DNA of 64,000 nt from Gracilimonas sp040904925 (GTDB lineage: Bacteria; Bacteroidota; Rhodothermia; Balneolales; Balneolaceae), in assembly GCA_040904925.1 (NCBI GenBank), contig JBBDSP010000016.1, forward strand, positions 47,460-111,459. Reading direction: 5' to 3'. Shown here piece after piece: positions 25,006 to 32,271 of the stretch. Each line of letters starts with the position of its first letter. Position 1 is the first letter of the stretch. The notes under the pieces were generated by a model that saw only the letters and a program-made list of their open reading frames with translations, was not told the DNA's origin and made no database searches. The position numbers and the translations under genes are program-made.

Positions 25006-25398
25006 ATGAGTATTCCCTATTCTTATTCCATGTATCAAACTTCGGATGTTGAAGTGAAGGTGAAAGAGGTGAAAGGCATCATAAGTGCCATGGATCGTGA
25101 GATCCTGTTTGAGTATAAAGTGTATGATATGTATGGAAATGCTCTGAGCAATCTCTCCAAATTTGCTATTGATGTGAATCAGGTCAAGCGTATCCAATTC
25201 AAGAAGGGGTTTCCTTTTACAGGAGGGAAATTGATTCTGGAAGCAGATAAATGGGCATTTTTTGAACCGCTACCCGGAAGCGAACAGGGGAGGATCACCC
25301 TGAAAATAAAACGAAGAGACCGGGATGCCGCCATCCGGTTTTCCACGAAATTGAATCTATATCAATCGCAGAAACGTCTGGATGATATGGAGGAATAA
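25006..25398 (+). CDS. Unknown soluble protein, tandem paralogue
   Basis: A 130-residue protein paralogous to the preceding one. Shared landmarks are KRIQFKKGFPFTGGKLILEAD (about 63-83), FFEPLPGSEQGRITLKIKRRDRDAA (about 85-109) and the closing helix STKLNLYQSQKRLDDMEE. Conservation is strongest at the KKG...GGKLIL turn and at the last helix, hinting at a fixed fold, possibly PH-like, and perhaps a heterodimer with its neighbour. No signal peptide, membrane segment or catalytic motif is seen. Function is unknown. Confidence 0.6.
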   Translation: MSIPYSYSMYQTSDVEVKVKEVKGIISAMDREILFEYKVYDMYGNALSNLSKFAIDVNQVKRIQFKKGFPFTGGKLILEADKWAFFEPLPGSEQGRITLKIKRRDRDAAIRFSTKLNLYQSQKRLDDMEE

Positions 25399-25404
25399 TT
25401 TTTT

Positions 25405-25440
25405 CAACGTAGAGACACAAAATCTTGTGTCTCTACGTTG
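25405..25440. repeat. Perfect 16-bp palindrome between convergent genes
   Basis: CAACGTAGAGACACAA (25405-25420) and its exact complement (25425-25440) flank a four-base loop. It sits seven bases after one stop codon and eight before the other. The GTAGAGAC...GTCTCTAC form recalls extragenic palindromes common in several phyla. It would act as a terminator stem in both directions though T runs are short. Confidence 0.85.
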
Positions 25441-25447
25441 GGCAAAA

Positions 25448-26497
25448 TTATTTCAGGAATCCTTTCTTTACCAACAATTCCGCATTCAGAATAGCACCAC
25501 CGGCCGCACCACGAATGGTATTGTGTGCCATTGCTATAAAACTTACATCAAACACCTCGGCCTTTCTCAATCTGCCTAAATGAAGCTGCATTCCATTTTC
25601 AGCATCGGCATGTAACCGAGGCTGAGGGTATTGTTCTTCCTCATGCAGTTTATACAGGTTCTTAGGGGAGAAAGGAAGATCAAGGTCAGCGATCGGATTT
25701 TTCCAGTTCGTATACGCCGCTTTTAACTCTTCAAAGTTTGCAGGTGGGTTTTCAAGTTTTGCTGTTACCGAGATCATGTGTCCGTTGATGGTAGGTACGC
25801 GGGTGGCTGTAGCCTGAACGGGAAATTGAGGCTTCGTCAAGATGGTTCCGTCCAGCTTACTTAATAGCTTTCGGGTTTCAGGACCAACTTTAGGTTCTTC
25901 ACCCGAAATAAACGGTATCACATTCCCCAGAATATCCAAACTTGCAACGCCGGGATAACCTGCTCCAGAAACCGCCTGCATGGTAGTCAGGATAAGTGCT
26001 TCGATCCCAAAAGCATCATACAACGGCTTCAGCGAAATGGCGAGAGGAACAGCCACGCAGTTCGGGTTGGTCACGATCCAACCACTGCCGTCTTTGGTAA
26101 ACTTCTGCGTTTTGATAAGTTCGGTGTGATCCGGATTGATCTCAGGGATAAGCAATGGGACGGTAGGGTCCTGACGATAATTCTTGGCGTTGGATATCAC
26201 GGGAATTCCGGCTTCAGCAAACGCTTTTTCGATATCGCCGGCCACGGAAGAATCCAAACCGGAAAACACAAAATCTACATCCCCAAATTCGGACGGATCA
26301 CAATTCTTAACCGTCATCTCTTTCACAGATTCAGGCAGGGCCACATCCTCGATCCAGTTGGCGGCATCTTTATATTTTTTATCAGCTGAACGCTCGGAAG
26401 CTCCAAGAGCTTCAATTTCAAACCAGGGATGTCCCTGAAGTAAACGAATAAATTTCTGTCCAACAGCACCGGTAGCGCCTAAAATTCCAACTTTCAT
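25448..26497 (-). CDS. asd: Aspartate-semialdehyde dehydrogenase, archaeal/fungal-type
   Basis: Reduces aspartyl phosphate to aspartate semialdehyde for lysine/DAP, threonine and methionine. The 349-residue protein starts with the NADP-binding GILGATGAVGQKFIRLL. The catalytic Cys147 is in TNPNCVAVP, and MQAVSGAGYPGVASLDI (about 178-194) with GHMISV near 258 are typical of the archaeal/fungal group rather than the E. coli group. The spacing and length are normal. No lysine riboswitch or aspartokinase gene is visible next to it. Confidence 0.95.
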   Translation of the reverse strand: MKVGILGATGAVGQKFIRLLQGHPWFEIEALGASERSADKKYKDAANWIEDVALPESVKEMTVKNCDPSEFGDVDFVFSGLDSSVAGDIEKAFAEAGIPVISNAKNYRQDPTVPLLIPEINPDHTELIKTQKFTKDGSGWIVTNPNCVAVPLAISLKPLYDAFGIEALILTTMQAVSGAGYPGVASLDILGNVIPFISGEEPKVGPETRKLLSKLDGTILTKPQFPVQATATRVPTINGHMISVTAKLENPPANFEELKAAYTNWKNPIADLDLPFSPKNLYKLHEEEQYPQPRLHADAENGMQLHLGRLRKAEVFDVSFIAMAHNTIRGAAGGAILNAELLVKKGFLK

Positions 26498-26648
26498 GTG
26501 AGTGAGTTTGTATTGTTTTGATCAATATTTTATGAAGACTGAAAATAACCATTTAATAGCCCTAATGTGAGATTTTTACCCAACAAATTTTCACTTTTGT
26601 TGATGAAGATGATAAGTGTTTTGAATGGTAGTTCGCATCGCAAAATTC

Positions 26649-26671
26649 GCTCCAACGCTAAGCGTAGGAGT
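26649..26671. repeat. REP-like palindrome, second copy of the 7804 hairpin
   Basis: GCTCCAACGC (26649-26658), a three-base loop, and GCGTAGGAGT (26662-26671), followed by GAGGT as in the first copy. The two copies lie 19 kb apart in unrelated spacers. Confidence 0.6.
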
Positions 26672-26725
26672 GAGGTGTGAATTTCCAATATAAGATTATG
26701 AGTGGCTAAAAAAGCCATTGGTATG

Positions 26726-26828
26726 GAACGCGGATGAGGCGGATTGTGCTGATGGTCGCAGAAGAAGTATCACTTCATCAATACATATTAATCAGTGATT
26801 ATTCGTAAGATCTGCGTCATCCGCGTTC
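26726..26828. repeat. Wide inverted repeat, GAACGCGGATGA arms
   Basis: GAACGCGGATGA (26726-26737) is perfectly complementary to 26817-26828, with partial pairing just inside. The 79-base interior is not itself structured. It resembles dispersed elements with CGCGGATGACGCAGAT-like ends. Confidence 0.5.
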
Positions 26829-26878
26829 AATGACAGTATCTAATATGCAAAGTACTTCCATTCTAGCCATCTACACTC

Positions 26879-26886
26879 TATCTTTG
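26879..26886 (+). promoter_or_regulatory. TAnnTTTG promoter element immediately before the MFS gene
   Basis: TATCTTTG at 26879-26886 matches the Bacteroidota -7 element and ends only four bases before the ATG at 26891. If used, the transcript would be leaderless or nearly so. No clear -33 element is seen. Confidence 0.4.
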
Positions 26887-26890
26887 CGCC

Positions 26891-28153
26891 ATGAAATTTA
26901 TCTACGATAAACTTGAAGCTCGCAATCCCCAGTTCTATGCCTGGCTTGTACTTGGATTATTATTCCTGATCTACATCTCCAGCTTTGTAGACCGGCAGAT
27001 CGTGGCGGTATTGGGAACAGCCATTCGCGATGACCTCGGCTTCACCAATACCCAGATCGGTATTCTATATGGACCGGCTTTTTCCCTGATCTATGCGGTT
27101 TGTGGAATTTTTATGGGATGGTTCGCCGACCAGTTTTCCCGAAAGCGGATAATACTGATCGGACTAGTGGTCTGGAGCTTAATGACCGCTGCCAGTGGGT
27201 TTGCCAGTTCGTTCGTGTTTCTTGTGACCGCACGATTTTTTGTAGGGGTGAGTCAGTCGGCTTTGAGTCCGGCTGTCTATTCTTTATTAGCCGATTACTT
27301 TCCACCTGAGAAAAGAGCCCGCGTATTCTCATTCTATGCCTCCGGGATCTTTGTCGGGGTAGGGCTTTCCTTTTTGATCGGTGGCTCGGTAGCGCAAGCC
27401 TATGACTGGCGCGAAGCCATGAAAATAGTGGGCTGGCCGGGATTGGTGATCGCCGTTATTGGGTATTTGTTGATCCGGGAACCAAAGCGGAAATCAGGAA
27501 AGAGCGAACGTTCGGCTTCAGAATTTTTTGAGGTGCTGAAATTCATCCTGAAAAAGAAAAGTGTGCGCTATTACCTTGCAGGATTTTCACTGCTATCCCT
27601 TAGCGGTTACACCATTTTAGCTTTCGTGGGAACGGTGTTGAATGATACCTTTGAAGCTCCTTCCATGATCTCCCAATACGGCTGGTTTATGTTTGCTGCA
27701 GGAGTTGGGGTGAATGCCTCCGGATGGATGGCGGATAAACTTGCGATCAAATATGGCCCGGAAAAACGGTTTGTGATGGGAATCGTTGCAGCTTTGGGCG
27801 GACTCCCATTCTATGTTTTCGGATTGTTCGCCGAATCGGTGATGACAGCTTTTATCTTGATCGGAATTGGGAATGTGATCGCTTCATCCTACAATGGCGT
27901 GGCTGCAGCTCTTATCCAATATTTTGTGAAGTCCGATATGCGCGGAATGGCCGGCGCGGTGTATTTATTTGTGATCAGTATAGTGGGGTTTGGTATCGGT
28001 CCGCCCGTAACCGGCTGGTTGATTGACAACATTTTTACGGATCTGTACGGACCTTCAAAAGCATTGCTGGTGGTATTCACAGTTTGCGGAATTTTTGCAA
28101 CCCTTAGCTTTATCAAAGCCATGCAGCATTATGATGAAGATGCGGTAGACTGA
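26891..28153 (+). CDS. MFS transporter
   Basis: A 420-residue inner membrane protein with 12 predicted helices. SSFVDRQIVAVLGTAIRDDLGFTNTQIG in the first helix and loop, and GWFADQFSRKRIILIG (the G-x-x-x-D-R/Q-x-G-R-R-type loop 2-3 motif, about 76-91), place it in the major facilitator superfamily near the Spinster/anion:cation-type group. A charged central loop (about 198-215) divides the two halves. Substrate unknown: the group includes sugar-phosphate, hexuronate and sphingolipid-like carriers. Divergent from asd and convergent with the M1 peptidase. Confidence 0.88.
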   Translation: MKFIYDKLEARNPQFYAWLVLGLLFLIYISSFVDRQIVAVLGTAIRDDLGFTNTQIGILYGPAFSLIYAVCGIFMGWFADQFSRKRIILIGLVVWSLMTAASGFASSFVFLVTARFFVGVSQSALSPAVYSLLADYFPPEKRARVFSFYASGIFVGVGLSFLIGGSVAQAYDWREAMKIVGWPGLVIAVIGYLLIREPKRKSGKSERSASEFFEVLKFILKKKSVRYYLAGFSLLSLSGYTILAFVGTVLNDTFEAPSMISQYGWFMFAAGVGVNASGWMADKLAIKYGPEKRFVMGIVAALGGLPFYVFGLFAESVMTAFILIGIGNVIASSYNGVAAALIQYFVKSDMRGMAGAVYLFVISIVGFGIGPPVTGWLIDNIFTDLYGPSKALLVVFTVCGIFATLSFIKAMQHYDEDAVD

Positions 28154-28225
28154 TTATTTGGATTGATCACAATTTTTGTCTCGTTCCCAAGCTCCGGTCC
28201 AACTATTGTCGAAAGCTGTTATAAC

Positions 28226-30754
28226 TCAATATTTAATCCCGTTCGCCCGAAACATGCCATCCGCAGCTTGCAGGATCTTCATCCGTAATTGCTGATTGTA
28301 ATCCAGCCGCTCATCCAGAAAATCACGGACGGTTTGCATAGCTGTGTCAGAAGAATAATTTCCTAAAGTTACATCCAGCCAGCGTTTGGGGAAGAATATG
28401 TCTCCGGTAACCTGAATTTCCTGCAGCAATTCTAAACTTGGCAGAATGTATTTCTCGGAATCATCCACCCGAAGCGGGTGGTGTAAATATCCCAGGGCAC
28501 TGAGAACCCAGGATTCAGTTTGTCGGTTTTCCTCATCTTTCAGGGATTCAAAAAATTTATCCCGAACTTGCTGATCATTCGACAGAGCAGGACTGATGAA
28601 TTCAAATCGTCGCTTCCGGTCGGCATTCTCTATTTCTTCCATTTGGGTAGAGATGATCTCTTCAGCTTGATCCGGCATTTTTACTGCCAGGTTTCCAGCC
28701 ATGCTAATGTAATCAGTTTCCGAAAGGTTTAACCTATCGATCTCCATTTCACCCCGCCAGATATCATATACTTTTTGAACTTCAGATTCACTGAGGGCGA
28801 TATCCCTGAAAGCATTGAAAAAGGTCTTTTTCTTGCTCGATTCATCCTGAGCGATCATCTGTTCCCATAATACTTCCTCCAAATCAGAGGCCGCAAGGTT
28901 TCGGTCCGCATCATTTAGAAAATTCCAGTAGATACTCTCGATTTGTCCAAGCATTTGGCCGACGAGCAACTGGTTCTCTTCATTCTGAACAAGTTCGAGG
29001 AGCTGATATAAATACTCCTGTGGCACCACCTGATTTTGCTCCAGCATATTCTCATACAGATTGATGAGTTCGGAGCCTTTGGTCACATCGGCCAGCTCGT
29101 TCCAAACAGAAAGGTTTTGGGTTGATGAGGGAAATAATCCGTAGCCATATCCATCCGCATTAAATAGTGTGAATTCTGGATCTTCGAAATTAACAAGGGT
29201 TTCATTATCCTCACTTAAAACCGGATGCTCAACAAAAATAGATTCAGATTTTTCGAGCACCGTGAATTGCTGCGGCCAGATCCGGTCAATTATAGCAGGA
29301 TCCGTTTGCTTGATATAGGTTTCTTCAGCAGAAGAATCTATTGAAAAGTGAGGCCGGCCCGGTGTGTTTACCCAAACTTCACTCCAGGTTTTCAGGTCCT
29401 GATCAGATCGTTTATCAAGGATTTTAATGAGATCGGGCCAGGTGGCGTTGGCAAAAGAATAGGTACTCAGGTATTCCCGCATTCCCTCACGAAAAACATC
29501 TTCGCCAACCAGCAGCTCAAGCTGTCGCATCATGATTGGCGCTTTGTTGTAGATGATGGCTCCATACATTTGTCCGGCTTCGTTCAGGTTTTGGAGGTCT
29601 TGACGAATGGGATTAGCACCTTCTGTACGATCCACGGAATAGGCGCTGGGGTGATGACGAAGCACAAAATTTAGCTCATGATCGATCTCCGGAAAATTGG
29701 GATTCATGATCTTGGCAGCCATGAAATTTGCGAACACTTCTTTGGTCCATACGTCATTGAACCACTCCATGGTAACCAAATCACCAAACCACATGTGGGC
29801 GGTTTCGTGGGCGATCAGGCTGGCGCGACCCAATAGCTGAGAATCGGACGGATCTTCATCTAAAAACAAAGCTGAAGCTCGATACTGAATGGCTCCCACA
29901 TGCTCCATTCCTCCATACTGAAAGGTGGGAATGAGGGCAAAATCGAATTTCTGAAACGGGTAGTCGATGCCGGTGTATTCCTCCAGCCAGTCGAGTGATG
30001 CTTTGTGGAGACGGAAGATATCATCAATATTCCGGTCGGCTTTTTCCTGATCTGACTCGCGATGCAGCATGATCATTTCAATACCATCCACGGTTTGGGT
30101 AACCTTTTTGAAATCTCCCACAACAAACGAGAACAGGTACGAGCTGATCAGATCAGAAGGAGCAAAATTCAGGGTTTTAGTAGAATCGGATTCGTGTTCA
30201 TAATTGACGGGCGCGTTGGAGATGGCTTCCCAGTTTTGGGGGATCTCAAGAGTGAGATCATAAACAGCTTTCAGATCCGGCTGATCAAAAAGCGGAAAAG
30301 CAGTCCGGGCCCGGTCGGGGACAAAAAGGGTGTAGAGATATTCGGGATTTCGGTTAAGGGAAGACTCTCCTGCGGTGAATGAAATATCCACCGAGTTTTC
30401 GCCTTCTTTCAGATATGTAGCATCAAGGATCAGATGCTCATTCTCGAATCGAATATCCACTTCCGTGCCGTTTATGGTGATGGTTTTCAGTAAGTCTGAA
30501 GATTCCCGGAAATCGAGCTGAATATCGAGGTCTGCATTTTTCAGGGTGAAGGTCAGTGTTTCGGATGCATCAATGGAACCCGACTCTTCCTCAGGAATGT
30601 TGAAATAGAGTTCGTAGGTGGTATCCGAAATATTGGCCTTCCGGAATTGAGCCAGTTCCCGGGAAACACCCTGCTCAACTTTAGGTGATGAGGAACAGGC
30701 AAGCATGCCAATGATGAGAGAAGTAATAAGAACAGATCTGAAGATAAATTTCAT
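28226..30754 (-). CDS. M1-family aminopeptidase lipoprotein
   Basis: An 842-residue zinc aminopeptidase anchored as a lipoprotein: the lipobox GMLAC puts the lipidated Cys at residue 20. The exopeptidase motif GGMEH (281-285) and the zinc site HETAH (316-320) with Glu339 (WTKEVFANF) are intact. The C-terminal half is a helical ERAP-like domain (about 550-842). It trims N-terminal residues from peptides, probably in the periplasm or at the cell surface for nutrition. It is monocistronic; a divergent oxidoreductase follows after a 265-base spacer. Confidence 0.93.
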   Translation of the reverse strand: MKFIFRSVLITSLIIGMLACSSSPKVEQGVSRELAQFRKANISDTTYELYFNIPEEESGSIDASETLTFTLKNADLDIQLDFRESSDLLKTITINGTEVDIRFENEHLILDATYLKEGENSVDISFTAGESSLNRNPEYLYTLFVPDRARTAFPLFDQPDLKAVYDLTLEIPQNWEAISNAPVNYEHESDSTKTLNFAPSDLISSYLFSFVVGDFKKVTQTVDGIEMIMLHRESDQEKADRNIDDIFRLHKASLDWLEEYTGIDYPFQKFDFALIPTFQYGGMEHVGAIQYRASALFLDEDPSDSQLLGRASLIAHETAHMWFGDLVTMEWFNDVWTKEVFANFMAAKIMNPNFPEIDHELNFVLRHHPSAYSVDRTEGANPIRQDLQNLNEAGQMYGAIIYNKAPIMMRQLELLVGEDVFREGMREYLSTYSFANATWPDLIKILDKRSDQDLKTWSEVWVNTPGRPHFSIDSSAEETYIKQTDPAIIDRIWPQQFTVLEKSESIFVEHPVLSEDNETLVNFEDPEFTLFNADGYGYGLFPSSTQNLSVWNELADVTKGSELINLYENMLEQNQVVPQEYLYQLLELVQNEENQLLVGQMLGQIESIYWNFLNDADRNLAASDLEEVLWEQMIAQDESSKKKTFFNAFRDIALSESEVQKVYDIWRGEMEIDRLNLSETDYISMAGNLAVKMPDQAEEIISTQMEEIENADRKRRFEFISPALSNDQQVRDKFFESLKDEENRQTESWVLSALGYLHHPLRVDDSEKYILPSLELLQEIQVTGDIFFPKRWLDVTLGNYSSDTAMQTVRDFLDERLDYNQQLRMKILQAADGMFRANGIKY

Positions 30755-30880
30755 AATTGGGATGATGTGATTTGATGCTGCCTAAACTATCAACAATCGG
30801 GAAGAATTCAAGGCCTGTTATGTAAAGAAAAGTGATGGCTTAACCACTAAATCTCGAAGCCACGAAATAAAATAACATCT

Positions 30881-30908
30881 TCGTTCCCAACATGCCTGTT
30901 GGGAACGA
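30881..30908. repeat. REP-like palindrome, family 'CGTTCCCAAC'
   Basis: TCGTTCCCAACA (30881-30892) and TGTTGGGAACGA (30897-30908) are exact complements around TGCC. Single arms of the same family are seen at about 15968-15980 (CGTTGGGAACGAG) and 28183-28193 (CTCGTTCCCAA). Confidence 0.65.
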
Positions 30909-31019
30909 GAGTGAATTTTGAGCAAGCTCATTGACGTCAGCTTCTCATTTGCGTGTAGTAGATTTTTAGCTTTTTTTAAAATAAAAATGCGTTCGTTCAA
31001 AACGAATAAATAATTACCC

Positions 31020-32117
31020 ATGGCAGATCATATTTCTCGTAAACGATTTTTGAAACAGACTGGCTCGGTACTGGGTTTTGCTGCAGCAGGTTTCCCTTCC
31101 ATAATTTTACCCCACAAAAAAGAAAAGCTCGGAGTAGCACTTGTCGGGCTGGGAAGCTATGCAACAGGGCGATTGGCACCGGGGCTTCAGATGACCGAGC
31201 ACTGCGAATTACGTGGTATCGTGACCGGCACTCCCTCGAAAATTCCGCGGTGGCAGGAACGGTATGACATCCCCGATAAAAATATATATAACTACGAAAC
31301 GCTGCATGAAGTGGCAAATAATGATGACATTGATGTTGTTTACATCGTAACTCCGCCCGGGGTTCATGCCCGGGATGCCATCGTAGCAGCGGAGGCCGGG
31401 AAACATGTGTGGTGTGAAAAGCCCATGGCTATGGATCCTGAAGAATGCCGGGCTATTATTGATGCTGCAGATAAAAATGGCGTAGAGCTTACCGTGGGCT
31501 ACCGAATGCAACATGAACCGAATACTCAAACTGTGAATCGCTATGGTGAAGACGAAACTTACGGGGCAATTACCGGTCTTCAATCAGGTGCAGGATATAC
31601 CGGTGCCCATCGGGATCCGAATGATTGGCGTCGGATAGCCCGGCTGGGTGGCGGCGCTCTTTATGATATGGGTGTTTACCCGATCAACGGGATACGACAT
31701 GCGATCGGTGTGGAGCCTATAGCGGTTTCAGGAAGACAGTGGTCGGAGAGGGATGAGATGTATGGCGAGGTTGATGAGTTCACGGAATTTGAACTTGAAT
31801 TCCCCGGCGGGATCATCGCAAAAGGAGAAACCGGCTTTGGAAAATCGACCAACTATCTGAATGTTGAGTGTGAAGACGGATGGTACAGGCTTGAACCGAT
31901 GCAAACTTACAGCGGTGTGAAAGGAGAGACCAGTGATGGAACGGAATTGCCTCCCGATCCGGACCATCAGCAAGCAAGGCAAATGGATAACGATGCATTG
32001 GCAATTAAAAAGGGTCGCACTCCCATAGTACCCGGTAAAGATGGACTGGTGGATATCCGCATAGTGCGGGCGATCATGGAATCTTCAGACAAAGGCGGTG
32101 AAAGGATCGAGTTGTGA
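31020..32117 (+). CDS. Gfo/Idh/MocA family oxidoreductase, exported
   Basis: A 365-residue NAD(P)-dependent sugar-type oxidoreductase. The N-terminus has a twin-arginine-like signal with SRKRFLKQTGSVLGFAAAGF; note the Arg-Lys-Arg rather than a strict Arg-Arg pair, so Tat export is likely but not certain. The Rossmann motif VALVGLGSYATGRLAPGL (about 40-57) and the conserved CEKPMAMDPEE with catalytic EKP (about 137) follow, then the C-terminal beta sheet with GGGALYDMGVYPINGIRHAIG. It resembles glucose-fructose oxidoreductase-like periplasmic enzymes. Substrate unknown. Confidence 0.88.
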   Translation: MADHISRKRFLKQTGSVLGFAAAGFPSIILPHKKEKLGVALVGLGSYATGRLAPGLQMTEHCELRGIVTGTPSKIPRWQERYDIPDKNIYNYETLHEVANNDDIDVVYIVTPPGVHARDAIVAAEAGKHVWCEKPMAMDPEECRAIIDAADKNGVELTVGYRMQHEPNTQTVNRYGEDETYGAITGLQSGAGYTGAHRDPNDWRRIARLGGGALYDMGVYPINGIRHAIGVEPIAVSGRQWSERDEMYGEVDEFTEFELEFPGGIIAKGETGFGKSTNYLNVECEDGWYRLEPMQTYSGVKGETSDGTELPPDPDHQQARQMDNDALAIKKGRTPIVPGKDGLVDIRIVRAIMESSDKGGERIEL

Positions 32118-32185
32118 GTTTGCTCATTTTAAATATTTTTGAGAAGCCCGCGATATCGGTGAATATGAACATGACTATATCAATC

Positions 32186-32216
32186 AAAAAAAAGCAGCCT
32201 GAAAAAATCAGACTGC
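32186..32216 (-). terminator. Intrinsic terminator for katG
   Basis: GCAGCCTGA (32194-32202) pairs with TCAGACTGC (32208-32216) with one mismatch, and eight A on the + strand (32186-32193) become the T run on the reverse strand. It is 56 bases beyond the katG stop codon. Confidence 0.75.
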
Positions 32217-32233
32217 CTTTGGAATATCAATTC

Positions 32234-32258
32234 GGTGACGACGCAGAGCATCGTCACC
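32234..32258. repeat. REP-like hairpin with ACGCAGAGC core
   Basis: GGTGACGA (32234-32241) pairs with TCGTCACC (32251-32258). The loop carries CGCAGAGC as in the 7804 hairpin, suggesting related palindromes with different outer stems. It lies just past the katG stop codon. Confidence 0.5.
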
Positions 32259-32271
32259 AGGAATTAATGTG

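Larger units (their letters stand above)
26498..26890. other. 393-base spacer between divergent genes
   Basis: It contains the second GCTCCAACGC hairpin (26649-26671), a wide 12-bp inverted repeat (26726-26828) and a TAnnTTTG promoter element directly before the MFS gene. No coding frame is supported. Confidence 0.55.

Noticed and set aside
26498..26540. Possible lysine riboswitch upstream of asd
   Set aside because: The leader next to asd shows no conserved lysine-box elements or a matching terminator.
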